In this document: positions 36,540-46,110 of the stretch, one piece after another
How positions within the stretch are numbered: the first letter of the stretch is position 1
Layout of the letters: each line of letters opens with the position of its first letter
Assembly: GCA_963839475.1 (NCBI GenBank)
Contig: CAWIVH010000001.1
Location: 930,001-994,000 of the forward strand
Length of the DNA: 64,000 nt
Reading direction: 5' to 3'
Origin: CAWIVH01 sp963839475
Lineage (GTDB): Bacteria; Acidobacteriota; UBA6911
Notes under the pieces: model-generated
Databases searched by the model: none
What the model was told of the DNA's origin: nothing
The model's input: only the letters and a program-made list of their open reading frames with translations
Translations under genes and position numbers: made by a program

Positions 36540-39420
36540 AGCGAGGTCTGAGCCAGGCCACCGCGGTTTTGTACCGATACTATGTTCCGGCCGCTCCTCA
36601 GCACCGGCGCAATGAAGCTCAAGACCTCAGTATTGGATACCGTCACTCCGTCAATTTTGGTACCCGCCACAATTACGATCGTCTCAGGTGCAAAATTCTT
36701 GCCGTTGATGACTATTCGCACGCCACCTTTTGATTGAATGATCGAGGGAGTAATGTTGGAGACAACAGGCGGACCATAGACGATTTCCTGCCCGGAGCGA
36801 TCCTTCGCCCCAACCATCACCTTCCCTGATTGGGTTATCGCTATTCCCCGCGGGCTCTGGAACGTTCCCGTCTGGGCAGCCTGGACGACCTGCCCCGTTG
36901 CTGCCAGCACAACCTTGATCTTTCCTGCAGCTGGCTCCGTTACATAGATATTTCCCAGCGGATCCGTGGCCACCGCCGCCGGCGCATTGAAAACCTTTCC
37001 TGATGTCGCGTTCGCTTCCGGAAGGATGCCGGGAGCATTGGCGCCGCCGCCTCCTATTGTCGTGACCTTGCCGGCTTCCGTAACCCGCCGAATAAGTTGT
37101 TTCCGGTATCCGCCACCAGGACCGACACCGGCGGAGGAGGCGTACCATTCTTTTCTCGCAGCAACTGTTGCGCCAGCGTCTCGGTTTCCACCGCGATCCC
37201 TGAGGGAGCATTAAAGCGCGCCGCGCTGCCAGTCCCGTCGGCTATCCCGGGAGTCCCGGCTGACCCGCGACGTGTTACTTTGTTGTTTGTCAGGTTAATC
37301 CTGCGGATCGTCTGGCTCCCGGAATCAGCCACCCAAAGATAGCCCTGCGCATCCAGTGCTACACCCTGGGGATTGTTCAATCCCTGGTCTGTCGAAAGCG
37401 TTCCGACCCTCCCATCCGGACCGCCCGTAACCTTCCGGATCGCGTTATTGCCCGAATCGCTCGTGTAGATAACTCCGCGCGCCTGGTCCATCGCCAGAAA
37501 CACCGGCTTCTTGAAAAGCGCCTGCAGCCGGAGGTCGTCCTTTAACCCCGAGTTTTTGCTCAACCCAGCATAAACCTGAGGGGGAGATGATAGGCTCTGC
37601 ATCTGCAGTATCACCTGATCCGACGTGTTCGCCAGGTACACCCTTCGCGCCAAATCCTGCGTCACCCCCGTTATGTCATATCCTCCCGCGGCTCCCGAAC
37701 TTACCTTCACCACCACTATCGTCGCCGCCTTGACAAGGCTCCCCGTCGATACCGCTAATGATGAAAATCCCGCCTGCCTCCCCTGCACCCGTCCTTGCAG
37801 ATCCACGGAGGTGATCTGGGAGCTGTATCCATTGAACCCGAACTGGAAATCGTCCCTTACGTTCTCTTCACTGTCGATCACCACGGGTAGGAGGTTTAAT
37901 GTGTTTCCTTCGTTTACGGCGACTTCAGACGATTCAGGATTCGCCAGGTCCAGGATGATTCCCCTTGGAACGGCCGTGTTCCCCGGCCGCAGCTGTTGGA
38001 TCGCTCCTGCCGATACCTGGTACGCAAACTGATCCCCCGTCTGTCCCGCCAGCGGCACATTCAGCGGCGCTCCCGAACTCTGAAACAACCGCAGCGACCC
38101 CGTCGAACTCTTCCCCGGATCCGCGCTGATCAATATCAGCCGCGTCGAATACTCGCCCCCAAATGCGATCTGCGGAAATACCTGAATCCCCTGCGGCGGA
38201 GCCACCGTCAGATCCGCTACCGGCAACGTCGTCAGCAGAAAATCGTTGCGCTTGTTCGTCGTCAGCTTCAGCGTGATCGGCACCACCGGCACCTGCGCCC
38301 GAATCTCGCATTCTCCCGAAAACCCCTGCGGCATGTCCGGAAACAGCTCATACGCCAGCTTCGCTACGTGACCGCCTGCCGGCAGATCCACCGTCGTCGT
38401 CGCCAGCGACCCGCCCAGCCGGTCCATCAGCTCCAGTACCACCGAGGTCGCAGGATTCCCGGTATTGGCAATGGCAATCCCCGTCTCGCTCCCCGCACGG
38501 TCGATGAAGATCCGCGCTTTCGTCGTCGGCGCTATCGCTCCTACCCCCGCCTCTGTCACCAGCCGCGTTCCCTGACGATATTGAAAGATCAAGGTCCCCG
38601 ACGGAATCGCATCGCCCGATTCCAGCGTCACCACGGCATAGCCGACCTGAACGTCATTCCCGCCGCCAAGCTCCAGCCGGAATGCTCCGTTCCCCTGCAG
38701 GCTGTACGGCACCTCCGCCCCCGATGGCAGTTGAAACGGCGTCCCGTCCGACTTGATGAACCTCACCTTCCCGCTCGCCGGGTTGCTGCTGCTCGAGATC
38801 AGGATGATCTGGGTCGTGTACCCGCCTCCCAGCGCCACGTGCGGAAACGTCAGATTCTGCTTGCTCGCCGCCCCTTTCAGATCGATCACAGGAAGTGTCG
38901 CGTAGATGTACTCCGTCGCCGCTACCTGGCTTTCCCGCAGCGTCACGGCCGCAAGACGCTGATCCACCCCTCCGGTTTCAAAGCTCAGGCTCCCGATCCT
39001 GACGTCATCCGGAATCGATCCGATCAGCTGGTCCACAAACAGCGCCGTGTGCTGGCGTGGCGTGAAGGTCCGGGCGGCGCTGCCCTTCACATTGCCGCTC
39101 GCATCCCGCAGCACAAAGTCTGCATTCACAATCTGGTCCGATGCGTTCGCCAGCGCGATCGCCGAGCGCGTCCCCGCCGTCCGGTCGACAAATATCCTGC
39201 CCGATTGAATCGGTTCCACGGCAGCCACCCCGGCCTGCCACAAAACCACCCCGTCGGCTGTCGTATAGGTAAACAGGGCAGTACCCGTCGGTCGGGAGGA
39301 TCCCGTTTCCGGCAAGAGCGTCCCGTAACCTACTTGGATTGGCGACTGCGTATAGGCAAGGTAAACTGAAAGAAGAACTAGCAGAGAAAACGCGAGGATG
39401 ACTAAGGCCGTTTTTCGCAT
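36540..39420 (-). CDS. NHL protein copy C, N-terminal portion, frameshifted
   Basis: Starts MRKTALVILAFSLLVLLSVY at 39420, a signal peptide, with AGGAGAGGG upstream; the longer start at 39459 adds 13 residues. Beta-rich repeats (LFTYTTADGVVLWQAG...IFVDRTAG; YxTLPVxDL) occupy about 25-470, then the Big_2-like segment and three or four NHL-type repeats. A missing base near 37096 (GTTGTTT against GATTGTTT in copy B) shifts the frame; the continuation is open from there to about 36540 and holds the IPT/TIG domain (SKGGVRIVINGKNF). Near 37270 three bases in all are missing against copy B, changing VTIVAGQPG to VTRRGSAG without a net shift. With both single bases restored, the whole 34434-39420 region would read as one protein of about 1660 aa like copy A. 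Confidence 0.85.
37573..39250 (-). repeat. Near-identical direct repeat, member in copy C
   Basis: Partner of 32180-33858 at offset 5393, in the same orientation. Divergence rises sharply at both edges: from about 39250 toward the signal peptide and below about 37573 in the NHL-type part. Confidence 0.85.
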
Positions 39421-39701
39421 GGCAGGACCCTCTCCTGCTGCTGAGTTTCGAGGGAACACCGACTTGGGTTGATTTTAATACGATTTCAGGGGTGAGGCCA
39501 CGAGTTTCTGGCAGGGCGTTCCTGTCTTAATACATGTGCCAGCCATTGGCGGCAATGCAATGCTCTTACGGCTCCTCGACAGTTGCATGAAGGATGGAAA
39601 CGGGATGCCTTGACTCTGCCATCGGCACCGCAGTATTCTGGCGCGCATGGAGCCGGAAGCCATAGCCTGGTTCCGGCGCAAAGACCACTAGGGGGCAATG
39701 C

Positions 39702-40256
39702 GTGACCGAAGACCAACAGTTCGTCGATTACTATGATCTGCTCCAGGTGAGTCAGAACGCGGACGTGGACACCATTCGCCGGGTCTTTCGCCATCTGGCT
39801 AAGAAATGCCATCCGGATTTGAACAAGGGCGGCGACGCCGATAATTTCCGCCGGCTGTTGAAGGCTCACGAAACCCTGACCAATCCCGAGGCCAGAGCCC
39901 TCTATGATCTCCGCTACTCGGAATTTTGGGATCAGAAATGGCAGCTGGTAAAGCGCACGGGCGACGAAAGCAACTGGACGGATAATTCCGAAGTGCGGGA
40001 GCGTATTCTCTCGCTCTTCTATGTCCAGCGTCGCACCAACGTGCGCCATCCCGGGTTGGGGGACATGGAACTGTCCCACCTGCTGCGCATTCCGCTCGAA
40101 ATGATCGAGTTCGAATTGTGGTATCTGCGCGAAAAGAAATGGCTGGAGCGCATGGAATCCGGACTCCTGGCCATTACCGTGGATGGCGTGGACCATGTTG
40201 AAAAGGGCCGGCTGCATTTGAACGGGGACCGCCTCCTCGAAGCTCACAATCCATAA
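39702..40256 (+). CDS. DnaJ-domain protein
   Basis: A 184-residue protein. An N-terminal J domain (about 8-72) begins VDYYDLLQVSQNAD and has the HPD motif at 37-39 that stimulates Hsp70 ATPase, ending ARALYDLRY. The remaining ~110 residues carry no zinc-finger or DnaJ C-terminal domain; they look helical and winged-helix-like (LSHLLRIPLEMIEFELWYLREKKWLERMESG), so this is a type III J protein rather than DnaJ itself. GTG start at 39702, with GGGGG six bases upstream. The client is unknown. No dnaK nearby. Confidence 0.85.
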   Translation: MTEDQQFVDYYDLLQVSQNADVDTIRRVFRHLAKKCHPDLNKGGDADNFRRLLKAHETLTNPEARALYDLRYSEFWDQKWQLVKRTGDESNWTDNSEVRERILSLFYVQRRTNVRHPGLGDMELSHLLRIPLEMIEFELWYLREKKWLERMESGLLAITVDGVDHVEKGRLHLNGDRLLEAHNP

Positions 40257-40357
40257 ACGGGTCAGTCTCCATCCGGCCTTCGCCGGTTGAATCCTGATCC
40301 CCAACTCAATCCCAATCCCGGCATCTGAAACTGGCGGCTGAATGGATATTTGACGTT

Positions 40358-41239
40358 ATGGCTGTCCTGAAGAAAATCTGGCCTGCGGTGCGCGATTTCG
40401 GGCTGATTACCGCCGGGACGCTTGTCCAGGCGGTTGCCCTGCGGCTGTTTATGGTGCCTGCCGACCTGGCGAGCGGCGGCGTCAGCGGCGTTGCGCAACT
40501 GATTCACCATTTCAACGGCTGGCCGATCGGACTCATGGTCCTGGCCGGAAATATACCTCTGTTTCTCATTGGCTGGAAATATCTCGGCGGCCGCCGCTTT
40601 GCCCTCCGCACCGGCTATGCCATCGCCTGCTATTCCTTCCTGATCGATGCGGTCCTGTGGTTCAGGTTTTTCCCGCGGGCAGGGCTGACCCAGGACCTGA
40701 TTCTCAATTCGATTTATGGGGCCGTGATCAGCGGCATAGGCTATGCCCTGGTTTACCGCGGCCAGGGCACCAGCGGCGGCAGCGATATCCTGGCCCGGAT
40801 CCTGAACCGCTGGCGCTCCGTGCCGATGACGCATTCCTACCTGATGACCGACACGGCGGTCATCCTGGCTGCCGGCCTGGTTTTCGGCTGGACCAAGGCT
40901 TTGTACGCCATTATCACGCTCTACGTCAGCGGACTGGTGGTGGACGCAGCAATGGAAGGGGGCGGCACGGTGCGCACCGCCATCATCATTTCGAGCAAGC
41001 CGGAGCTGGTAGCGCAAAAAATCATAGAGGACATGGAACGGGGAGTGACTATCCTTTCGGGCAAAGGGGGTTACAGCGGTGAGGCACGGCCGGTGCTGTA
41101 CTGCGTCCTGACGCGTTCGGAAATCCAGCAGCTCAAATCCCTGGTCCACGAAGCGGACGCCAATGCGTTCATGGTCGTCGGCACGGCCCACGAAGCTCTC
41201 GGCGAGGGATTCAGCCCCCTTGCTTCCCGCCGTCTTTAA
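40358..41239 (+). CDS. YitT-family membrane protein (DUF161 plus DUF2179)
   Basis: 293 aa, inner membrane. Five to six membrane segments in the first ~200 residues, with the internal duplicated DUF161 motifs (VPADLASGGVSGVAQLI and GQGTSGGSDILARIL), followed by a cytosolic DUF2179 domain (about 205-285; VTILSGKGGYSGEARPVLYCVLTRSE). The overall layout is that of YitT/YqfU-type proteins, whose transported substrate is not established. Monocistronic by context; it converges on the S9 peptidase with six bases between stops. Confidence 0.93.
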   Translation: MAVLKKIWPAVRDFGLITAGTLVQAVALRLFMVPADLASGGVSGVAQLIHHFNGWPIGLMVLAGNIPLFLIGWKYLGGRRFALRTGYAIACYSFLIDAVLWFRFFPRAGLTQDLILNSIYGAVISGIGYALVYRGQGTSGGSDILARILNRWRSVPMTHSYLMTDTAVILAAGLVFGWTKALYAIITLYVSGLVVDAAMEGGGTVRTAIIISSKPELVAQKIIEDMERGVTILSGKGGYSGEARPVLYCVLTRSEIQQLKSLVHEADANAFMVVGTAHEALGEGFSPLASRRL

Positions 41240-41245
41240 GCAGGG

Positions 41246-43363
41246 CTATTTGCGCAGCACCAGGTTCTCCATGAAGAACTCCAGCATCCTGTCCGTGCGG
41301 AGGCCCGAGTGGCCCAGGTCGGGCCCCACCTGCACTTCAAAGCTCTTTCCCCCGCGTTGCAGCGCGGAGATCAGCTGAAGCGAATTGCTCGGATGCACGT
41401 TGTTGTCGGCGGTGCCGTAGTACAGCATGAGCCGGCCCGCGAGCTTTTCGGCATAGGACATTGCATTTCCCGCATCGTAGCCGCTCTTGTTTTCCTGCGG
41501 CACCCCCATGTAGCGCTCGGTGTAAATGCTGTCGTAGAGCCTCCAGTCGGTGACCGGCGAGGAGGCGCTGGCGGCCTGGAAAACATCCGGGTAGCGCAGA
41601 AGGCAGAGGGTGGAGGCATAGCCGCCGTACGAGGTGCCGAAAATTCCGACACGGGCGCGGTCCACATAGGGCCGCTCCGCCAGGGCTTTGACCCCCGCGG
41701 CCTGGTCATCGATTTCCGGCCCCCCAAGGCGCAGGTAGATCGTGTCGAGGAACTTCTTTCCCCGGCCCGCGGCGCTGCGCGAATCGAGGGTTGCGACCAG
41801 GAATCCAAGTTCGGTGATCGTGTTCGGCAGGGTGAAGGTTTCCCGGGCTCCGTTGGTGGCCGGACCCCCGTAGACGGAGACGAGAAGGGGATACTTTTTA
41901 GCGGGATCGAAAGTCGACGGCTTGTGGAGCAGGCCGTGCAGCTCCGTCTGGCCGTCGGCGGCTTTATAGGTGAAAAGTTCGACTTTCTTCAGGCCCAGCT
42001 GATCGAATTTGGCGGTATCGCTGGTGGCGAGTTCTGCGACAGGCAAGCCCTCTTTGTCCATAAGCCGGGTGACGGGCGGGATGTCATGAGTCTGAGCGGT
42101 ATCGACAAAGTAACTGCAGTCGGGCGCGACGTCTACCGTGTGATTCATCGCGGGATCGGTAAGCCGTCGGTCGCTCTTTCCGTCCAGCCCCACGCGGTGC
42201 AGCTGCAGCTTCATGTGGTTGTCGCCGCTGCGCGCCATGTAGTACAGCAGCCCGGCCTCCTCATTCACCCGGACTATGTTGCCTACCTCAAACGAATGGG
42301 CGGTCAGCGGGGCAATCATTTTGCCGCTCAGATCGTACAGGTAGAAATTTCTCCATCCGGTCCGCTCCGATGCCCATACGAACCGGTGGCCGTCTTTGAG
42401 GAACTGCATCGCGGGCGAGTTTTCCGTCCAGCTCGCCGGCCATTCCTCACGCACCACGACGCGGCATTTGCCGCTCGCGGGGCTGCAGGCAATCATTTCC
42501 ATGATGTTCTGCTTCCGGTTGGTCCTATTGCAGAGGAGCTCCTTGCCGTCGGGCGACCAGCTGACATGATAGACATAGTGGCCTACGGTAGAATCTTCGA
42601 AAGGCTTTCCGTCCCTTACGTCGAGCTGGACGGATTGCTTCGTCTCCAGATCATAAACGAAAAGGTCTGCAACCGGATTGGCCACACCGGCCTTGGGGTA
42701 GGGCTCGATATCCATCGTGCTCTGGAGTTTGGTCTGGTTGAACTGGAGGAAGTAATCCGGAACTTTGCTTTCATCGAACCGGTAATAAGCGATCTGCCGG
42801 CTGTCCGGCGACCACCACATCGCCGATGTCTGCCTCAGCTCTTCGCCGTAAACCCAGCTCGCGACGGCATACTTGATTCGATCCTTTTCGCTGCCGTCTT
42901 TGGTGACCGCAAACTCGTTTTCACCGTTGGCGTCGCTCAGCCACAGGTTGCGGTTTTTATGGAAAGCCTTTTTGCGGCCGTCGGGCGAGACCGCCGACTC
43001 CTGCTGCCGGCCGCGGGCCACGCCGCCCATCTGGCCTCTCATTCCCCGCCCCTCACCGGCTTGCCCGCTGTCACTCCCCGAAGCCGCAATCTCTGTCGCA
43101 GATCTGGCGGCGATTTCATAGCGGTAGCTTTTCCCGTCCTTCCTATACTCGAACGCCTTTCCTTCCTCGATCCATTTGACGGTGAGGGAGCCAAGCTTGA
43201 CGGAACCAGGAATCTCGCGGCTCATTTTCGAATATTGTTCGTAGCCGGGCATCGATTTGAGACGGTCCTGGCCGTGGCTTGGCGCCGCCAGCAGCTGAAT
43301 GAGGGCAAAAAGTACGAATCCGTGAGAAATGAAGCGGTGATTGCGGATGTTCAAGATTGGCAT
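41246..43363 (-). CDS. Exported S9 family prolyl peptidase (DPP IV type)
   Basis: 705 aa. Signal peptide through about residue 31 (ALIQLLAAPSHG). An N-terminal DPPIV-type eight-bladed propeller region (about 60-470; MWWSPDSRQIAYYRFDESKVPDY is typical) is followed by an alpha/beta-hydrolase domain (about 480-705). The catalytic Ser578 lies in FGTSYGGYAS; Asp is in YGTADNNVHPSNS and His in DLGHSGLR. It should cleave X-Pro/Ala dipeptides from exported peptides. A Gly/Arg-rich insertion (about 97-118) is unusual. Intact and full length. With the tricorn, M19 and caspase genes it is part of a rich set of exported peptidases in this window. Confidence 0.93.
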   Translation of the reverse strand: MPILNIRNHRFISHGFVLFALIQLLAAPSHGQDRLKSMPGYEQYSKMSREIPGSVKLGSLTVKWIEEGKAFEYRKDGKSYRYEIAARSATEIAASGSDSGQAGEGRGMRGQMGGVARGRQQESAVSPDGRKKAFHKNRNLWLSDANGENEFAVTKDGSEKDRIKYAVASWVYGEELRQTSAMWWSPDSRQIAYYRFDESKVPDYFLQFNQTKLQSTMDIEPYPKAGVANPVADLFVYDLETKQSVQLDVRDGKPFEDSTVGHYVYHVSWSPDGKELLCNRTNRKQNIMEMIACSPASGKCRVVVREEWPASWTENSPAMQFLKDGHRFVWASERTGWRNFYLYDLSGKMIAPLTAHSFEVGNIVRVNEEAGLLYYMARSGDNHMKLQLHRVGLDGKSDRRLTDPAMNHTVDVAPDCSYFVDTAQTHDIPPVTRLMDKEGLPVAELATSDTAKFDQLGLKKVELFTYKAADGQTELHGLLHKPSTFDPAKKYPLLVSVYGGPATNGARETFTLPNTITELGFLVATLDSRSAAGRGKKFLDTIYLRLGGPEIDDQAAGVKALAERPYVDRARVGIFGTSYGGYASTLCLLRYPDVFQAASASSPVTDWRLYDSIYTERYMGVPQENKSGYDAGNAMSYAEKLAGRLMLYYGTADNNVHPSNSLQLISALQRGGKSFEVQVGPDLGHSGLRTDRMLEFFMENLVLRK

Positions 43364-43476
43364 CTCCGTTCCTGTAAAATAGGATATTCCGGCCTGAGGG
43401 CTCAGGATTTATCTACGACCAGATTTGCAGAGTGTTTCCGGTTTCCGGCTGCATCCGACATACAATACCATTACAT

Positions 43477-43573
43477 TAAAAGGTGTCAGGCTAGAATTAC
43501 CCCATTTTCAAAAGCAAGAAACCGGCCTGAATCAGTCCAATAAATTGGGGTAAATCCAGCCTGACGCCTTTTA
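43477..43573. repeat. 97-bp palindromic element with long inverted arms
   Basis: Left arm begins TAAAAGGTGTCAGGCTAGAA and right arm ends AGCCTGACGCCTTTTA. The arms extend about 28 bases with three or four mismatches, to TTACCCCA / TGGGGTAA, around a ~41-base centre. It lies in the 225-base divergent region between the S9 and PLP enzyme genes, ending 15 bases before the latter. GGTGTCAGG-type arms are known from REP/REPIN-like sequences mobilised by RAYT transposases; no RAYT is in the window. Confidence 0.8.
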
Positions 43574-43588
43574 GTCTGGGGACCAGCT

Positions 43589-44743
43589 ATGCGATATGAC
43601 TTTGATGCCCCTATCGACCGGCGGCATTCCGACAGCACCAAATGGCACTACTACCCTCCCGAGGTATTGCCGCTGTGGACCGCCGACATGGATTTCCAGG
43701 TTCCCGCTCCCGTCATTCAGGCGCTGCAGGAAAGGATGGCCCACGGCATTTTCGGCTATGGCATTGAGCCGCCCGAATTGAGGGAGATCCTCGTGGAGCG
43801 CATGTCCCGTCTCTATGGCTGGAAGATCGCGGCTGACTGCATCGTATATGTCCCTGGAGTCGTCACCGGATTCAACCGAGTGTGCCGGATCGCCGCCGGC
43901 ACAGGGGACGCAGTCCTCGTCCAGCCTCCGGTGTATCCGCCCATTCTCGCCGCGTCGGGCCGGAACCGGATGGAGCTCAGGCAAGCACAGCTGAGCCTGT
44001 CATCGAAGGGGCGCTACGAAATTGACTTCGAAGCCTTCGAAGCTGCGATCTCGGAGCGCACCCGCGTTTACATCCTGTGCAATCCGCACAATCCTGTCGG
44101 ACGAGCCTTCACCGAGGAAGAATTGGGGCGGATTGCCGAAATTTGCCTGCGCCGGAACGTCCTGGTCTGCTCCGACGAAATCCATTGCGACCTGGTGTAC
44201 CCGGGATTCCGCCACATCCCCATTGCATCTCTCGATCCCCAGGTTGCCTTCCACTCCATCACGCTCATGGCCCCCAGCAAAACATTCAACATCCCGGGCC
44301 TGCACTGCGCCTTCGCGATTGTCCCTGATCCCGCGCTGCGAAAGAAGCTCGTCGGCGAACACACTCGTCATTTTCCCGAAGTCAACATCGCGGGCCTGAC
44401 GGCGGCCCTTGCCGCTTATCGTGACGGGGAGGAATGGCTTAGCCAGGTGATGCTCTACCTGGAGGGCAACCGCGACTTCCTCGAAGAGTATGTGCGCCGG
44501 GAATTTGCGGGGATCCGGATGCAGAAACCAGAAGCCACCTATCTTGCCTGGCTCGATTGCCGGGAAAGCGGCATCGAAGGGAATGTTTTCCAGTTCTTCC
44601 TGGAACGTGCCAAGGTCGGGTTGTATGACGGGCAGAGCTTCGGCAGCGGGGGAAGCGGATTCCTGCGTATCAATTTCGCCTGCACTCGAGCCACCTTGAC
44701 GGAAGCGCTCGAAAAAATGAAGGCAGCGTTCGCCGGACGCTGA
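43589..44743 (+). CDS. PatB/MalY-type PLP-dependent C-S lyase or aminotransferase
   Basis: 384 aa, cytosolic, fold-type I PLP enzyme. The MRYDFDAPIDRRHSDSTKWH opening and LPLWTADMDFQVP are characteristic of the PatB/MalY group (cystathionine beta-lyase-like). The substrate Asp/Asn region is CNPHNPVGRAFT (about 167-178), followed by SDEIHCDL (about 194-201), and the PLP Lys is Lys231 in APSKTFNIPG. The C-terminal FLRINFACTRA holds the carboxylate-binding Arg. Likely reaction: beta-elimination of cystathionine or cysteine conjugates. Located between the palindromic element and the M19 gene, no operon partners are clear. Confidence 0.92.
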   Translation: MRYDFDAPIDRRHSDSTKWHYYPPEVLPLWTADMDFQVPAPVIQALQERMAHGIFGYGIEPPELREILVERMSRLYGWKIAADCIVYVPGVVTGFNRVCRIAAGTGDAVLVQPPVYPPILAASGRNRMELRQAQLSLSSKGRYEIDFEAFEAAISERTRVYILCNPHNPVGRAFTEEELGRIAEICLRRNVLVCSDEIHCDLVYPGFRHIPIASLDPQVAFHSITLMAPSKTFNIPGLHCAFAIVPDPALRKKLVGEHTRHFPEVNIAGLTAALAAYRDGEEWLSQVMLYLEGNRDFLEEYVRREFAGIRMQKPEATYLAWLDCRESGIEGNVFQFFLERAKVGLYDGQSFGSGGSGFLRINFACTRATLTEALEKMKAAFAGR

Positions 44744-44829
44744 AGCGCAACTCGATTCCATTCACAAACACGATGCAATGTTCTATGATGGCGGCCTTTG
44801 CCGGATGCTATTTTCGGGGGTGCAGACTG

Positions 44830-46110
44830 ATGATTCGAATCGTTTCAATATTTCTTCTCACTGCCGCCGCTTCTTTTGGACTCGCCGTTCAAGCCCCACC
44901 AACGCGTCCCGCCTCCGGTGAGGACGATGTCCGGATCCGGGCCAAGGCGATCCACGACCGTGTCATCCCGCTCGATTCCCATGTCGACGTCTCCCCGCAA
45001 TTCGCCACCCCGGAGTCGGATCCCGGAATCGATTCCTATCCGGCCAAGTGCAGCCTTCCCAAGATGGAAAAGGGCGGGTTGAAGGGCGTATTTCTGGCGG
45101 TATTCGTCGACCAGCGAGCGGACCTGGGCACCGCGGGATTCAAATACGCTCATGATTCCGCGATGGCTAAATTCGAAGCCATCCACCGTCTCACGGAAAA
45201 AATGTACCCGAATCGCTGCGCACTGGCGACTTCTCCCGCGGATGTGCTTCGAATCGCTCCAACCGGCAAACGCATCATCATGATCGGTATCGAAAACGGC
45301 TACACGGTCGGGGAAGACCTTTCATTGATCAAGAAATACTATGATTTGGGCGCCCGCTATATCACGTTGTGCCACAGCGGCAACAACCAGATTTGTGATT
45401 CCTCCAGCGTCAAAGAACCGTTGCACAATGGCCTGTCAGCCTTCGGCAAAAAGGTCGTCGCGGAGATGAACCGGCTCGGGATCATGATCGACGTCTCACA
45501 CATTTCGGAAAAATCTTTCTGGGACGCCATCGCCGCGTCCAAAGCCCCGATCATCGCCACCCACTCGGGATGCGCGGCCCTAAATCCGCACGACCGGAAC
45601 CTGACCGATGATCAACTGAAGGCGCTTTCGAAAAATGGCGGCGTGGTACAGATCGTCGCCCTCGGAAGCTATCTCAAGGCCGACTCGCCGGAACGCCGCG
45701 CGGCTCTGGATGCGCTCCGCGCGGAGATAGGTTTCGTCCGCCGGAGCCGCGAGGAGATGCAGAAACTTACCGAAGAACAGCGCGCAGAGATGCAGGCGAA
45801 GAGGCGCGCCTACCAGGAACGCATGAAGGAGATCGACTCGAAATACCCGTCGGCGACACTGACGGATTTTGTGAACCACATCGATTATGCCGTGAAAATC
45901 GCCGGCATCGACCATGTCGGGGTCGGCACCGATTTTGACGGCGGAGGGGGAATTCAAGGATTCAACGACGAATCGGAGGCCCTCAACGTGACAGTCGAGC
46001 TGGTTCGGCGGGGCTACTCTGAGGCCGATATATACAAGATCTGGGGCGGAAACCTGCTGCGCGCCTGGAGCGCCGTCGAAAAAGCCGCGAATCAGACCTC
46101 GGTTCCATAG
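44830..46110 (+). CDS. Exported M19 (renal-type) dipeptidase
   Basis: About 426 aa. Signal peptide MIRIVSIFLLTAAASFGLAV; this start at 44830 is preferred to the ATG at 44773, which would put 19 residues before it. A binuclear zinc dipeptidase: metal ligands in DSHVDV (HxD, about 39-44), the Glu in IGIENGYTV, His in THSGCAALNPHDRNLTD and HISEKSF, and the Asp in VGTDFDGGGG. A Lys/Glu-rich helical insertion (about 295-335) is longer than in many family members. Cleaves dipeptides, possibly D-amino-acid-containing. Its last 19 bases overlap the 3' end of the convergent aldo/keto reductase gene. Confidence 0.93.
   Translation: MIRIVSIFLLTAAASFGLAVQAPPTRPASGEDDVRIRAKAIHDRVIPLDSHVDVSPQFATPESDPGIDSYPAKCSLPKMEKGGLKGVFLAVFVDQRADLGTAGFKYAHDSAMAKFEAIHRLTEKMYPNRCALATSPADVLRIAPTGKRIIMIGIENGYTVGEDLSLIKKYYDLGARYITLCHSGNNQICDSSSVKEPLHNGLSAFGKKVVAEMNRLGIMIDVSHISEKSFWDAIAASKAPIIATHSGCAALNPHDRNLTDDQLKALSKNGGVVQIVALGSYLKADSPERRAALDALRAEIGFVRRSREEMQKLTEEQRAEMQAKRRAYQERMKEIDSKYPSATLTDFVNHIDYAVKIAGIDHVGVGTDFDGGGGIQGFNDESEALNVTVELVRRGYSEADIYKIWGGNLLRAWSAVEKAANQTSVP

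Noticed and set aside
37996..39369. Long Arg-rich open frames antisense to the NHL genes (also 32603-33880)
   Set aside because: Present in both copies only because the underlying DNA is nearly identical; low-complexity Arg/Gln/His composition marks shadows.
41309..43543. 744-codon open frame antisense to the S9 peptidase
   Set aside because: No recognisable motif; the S9 catalytic residues on the other strand explain the region.
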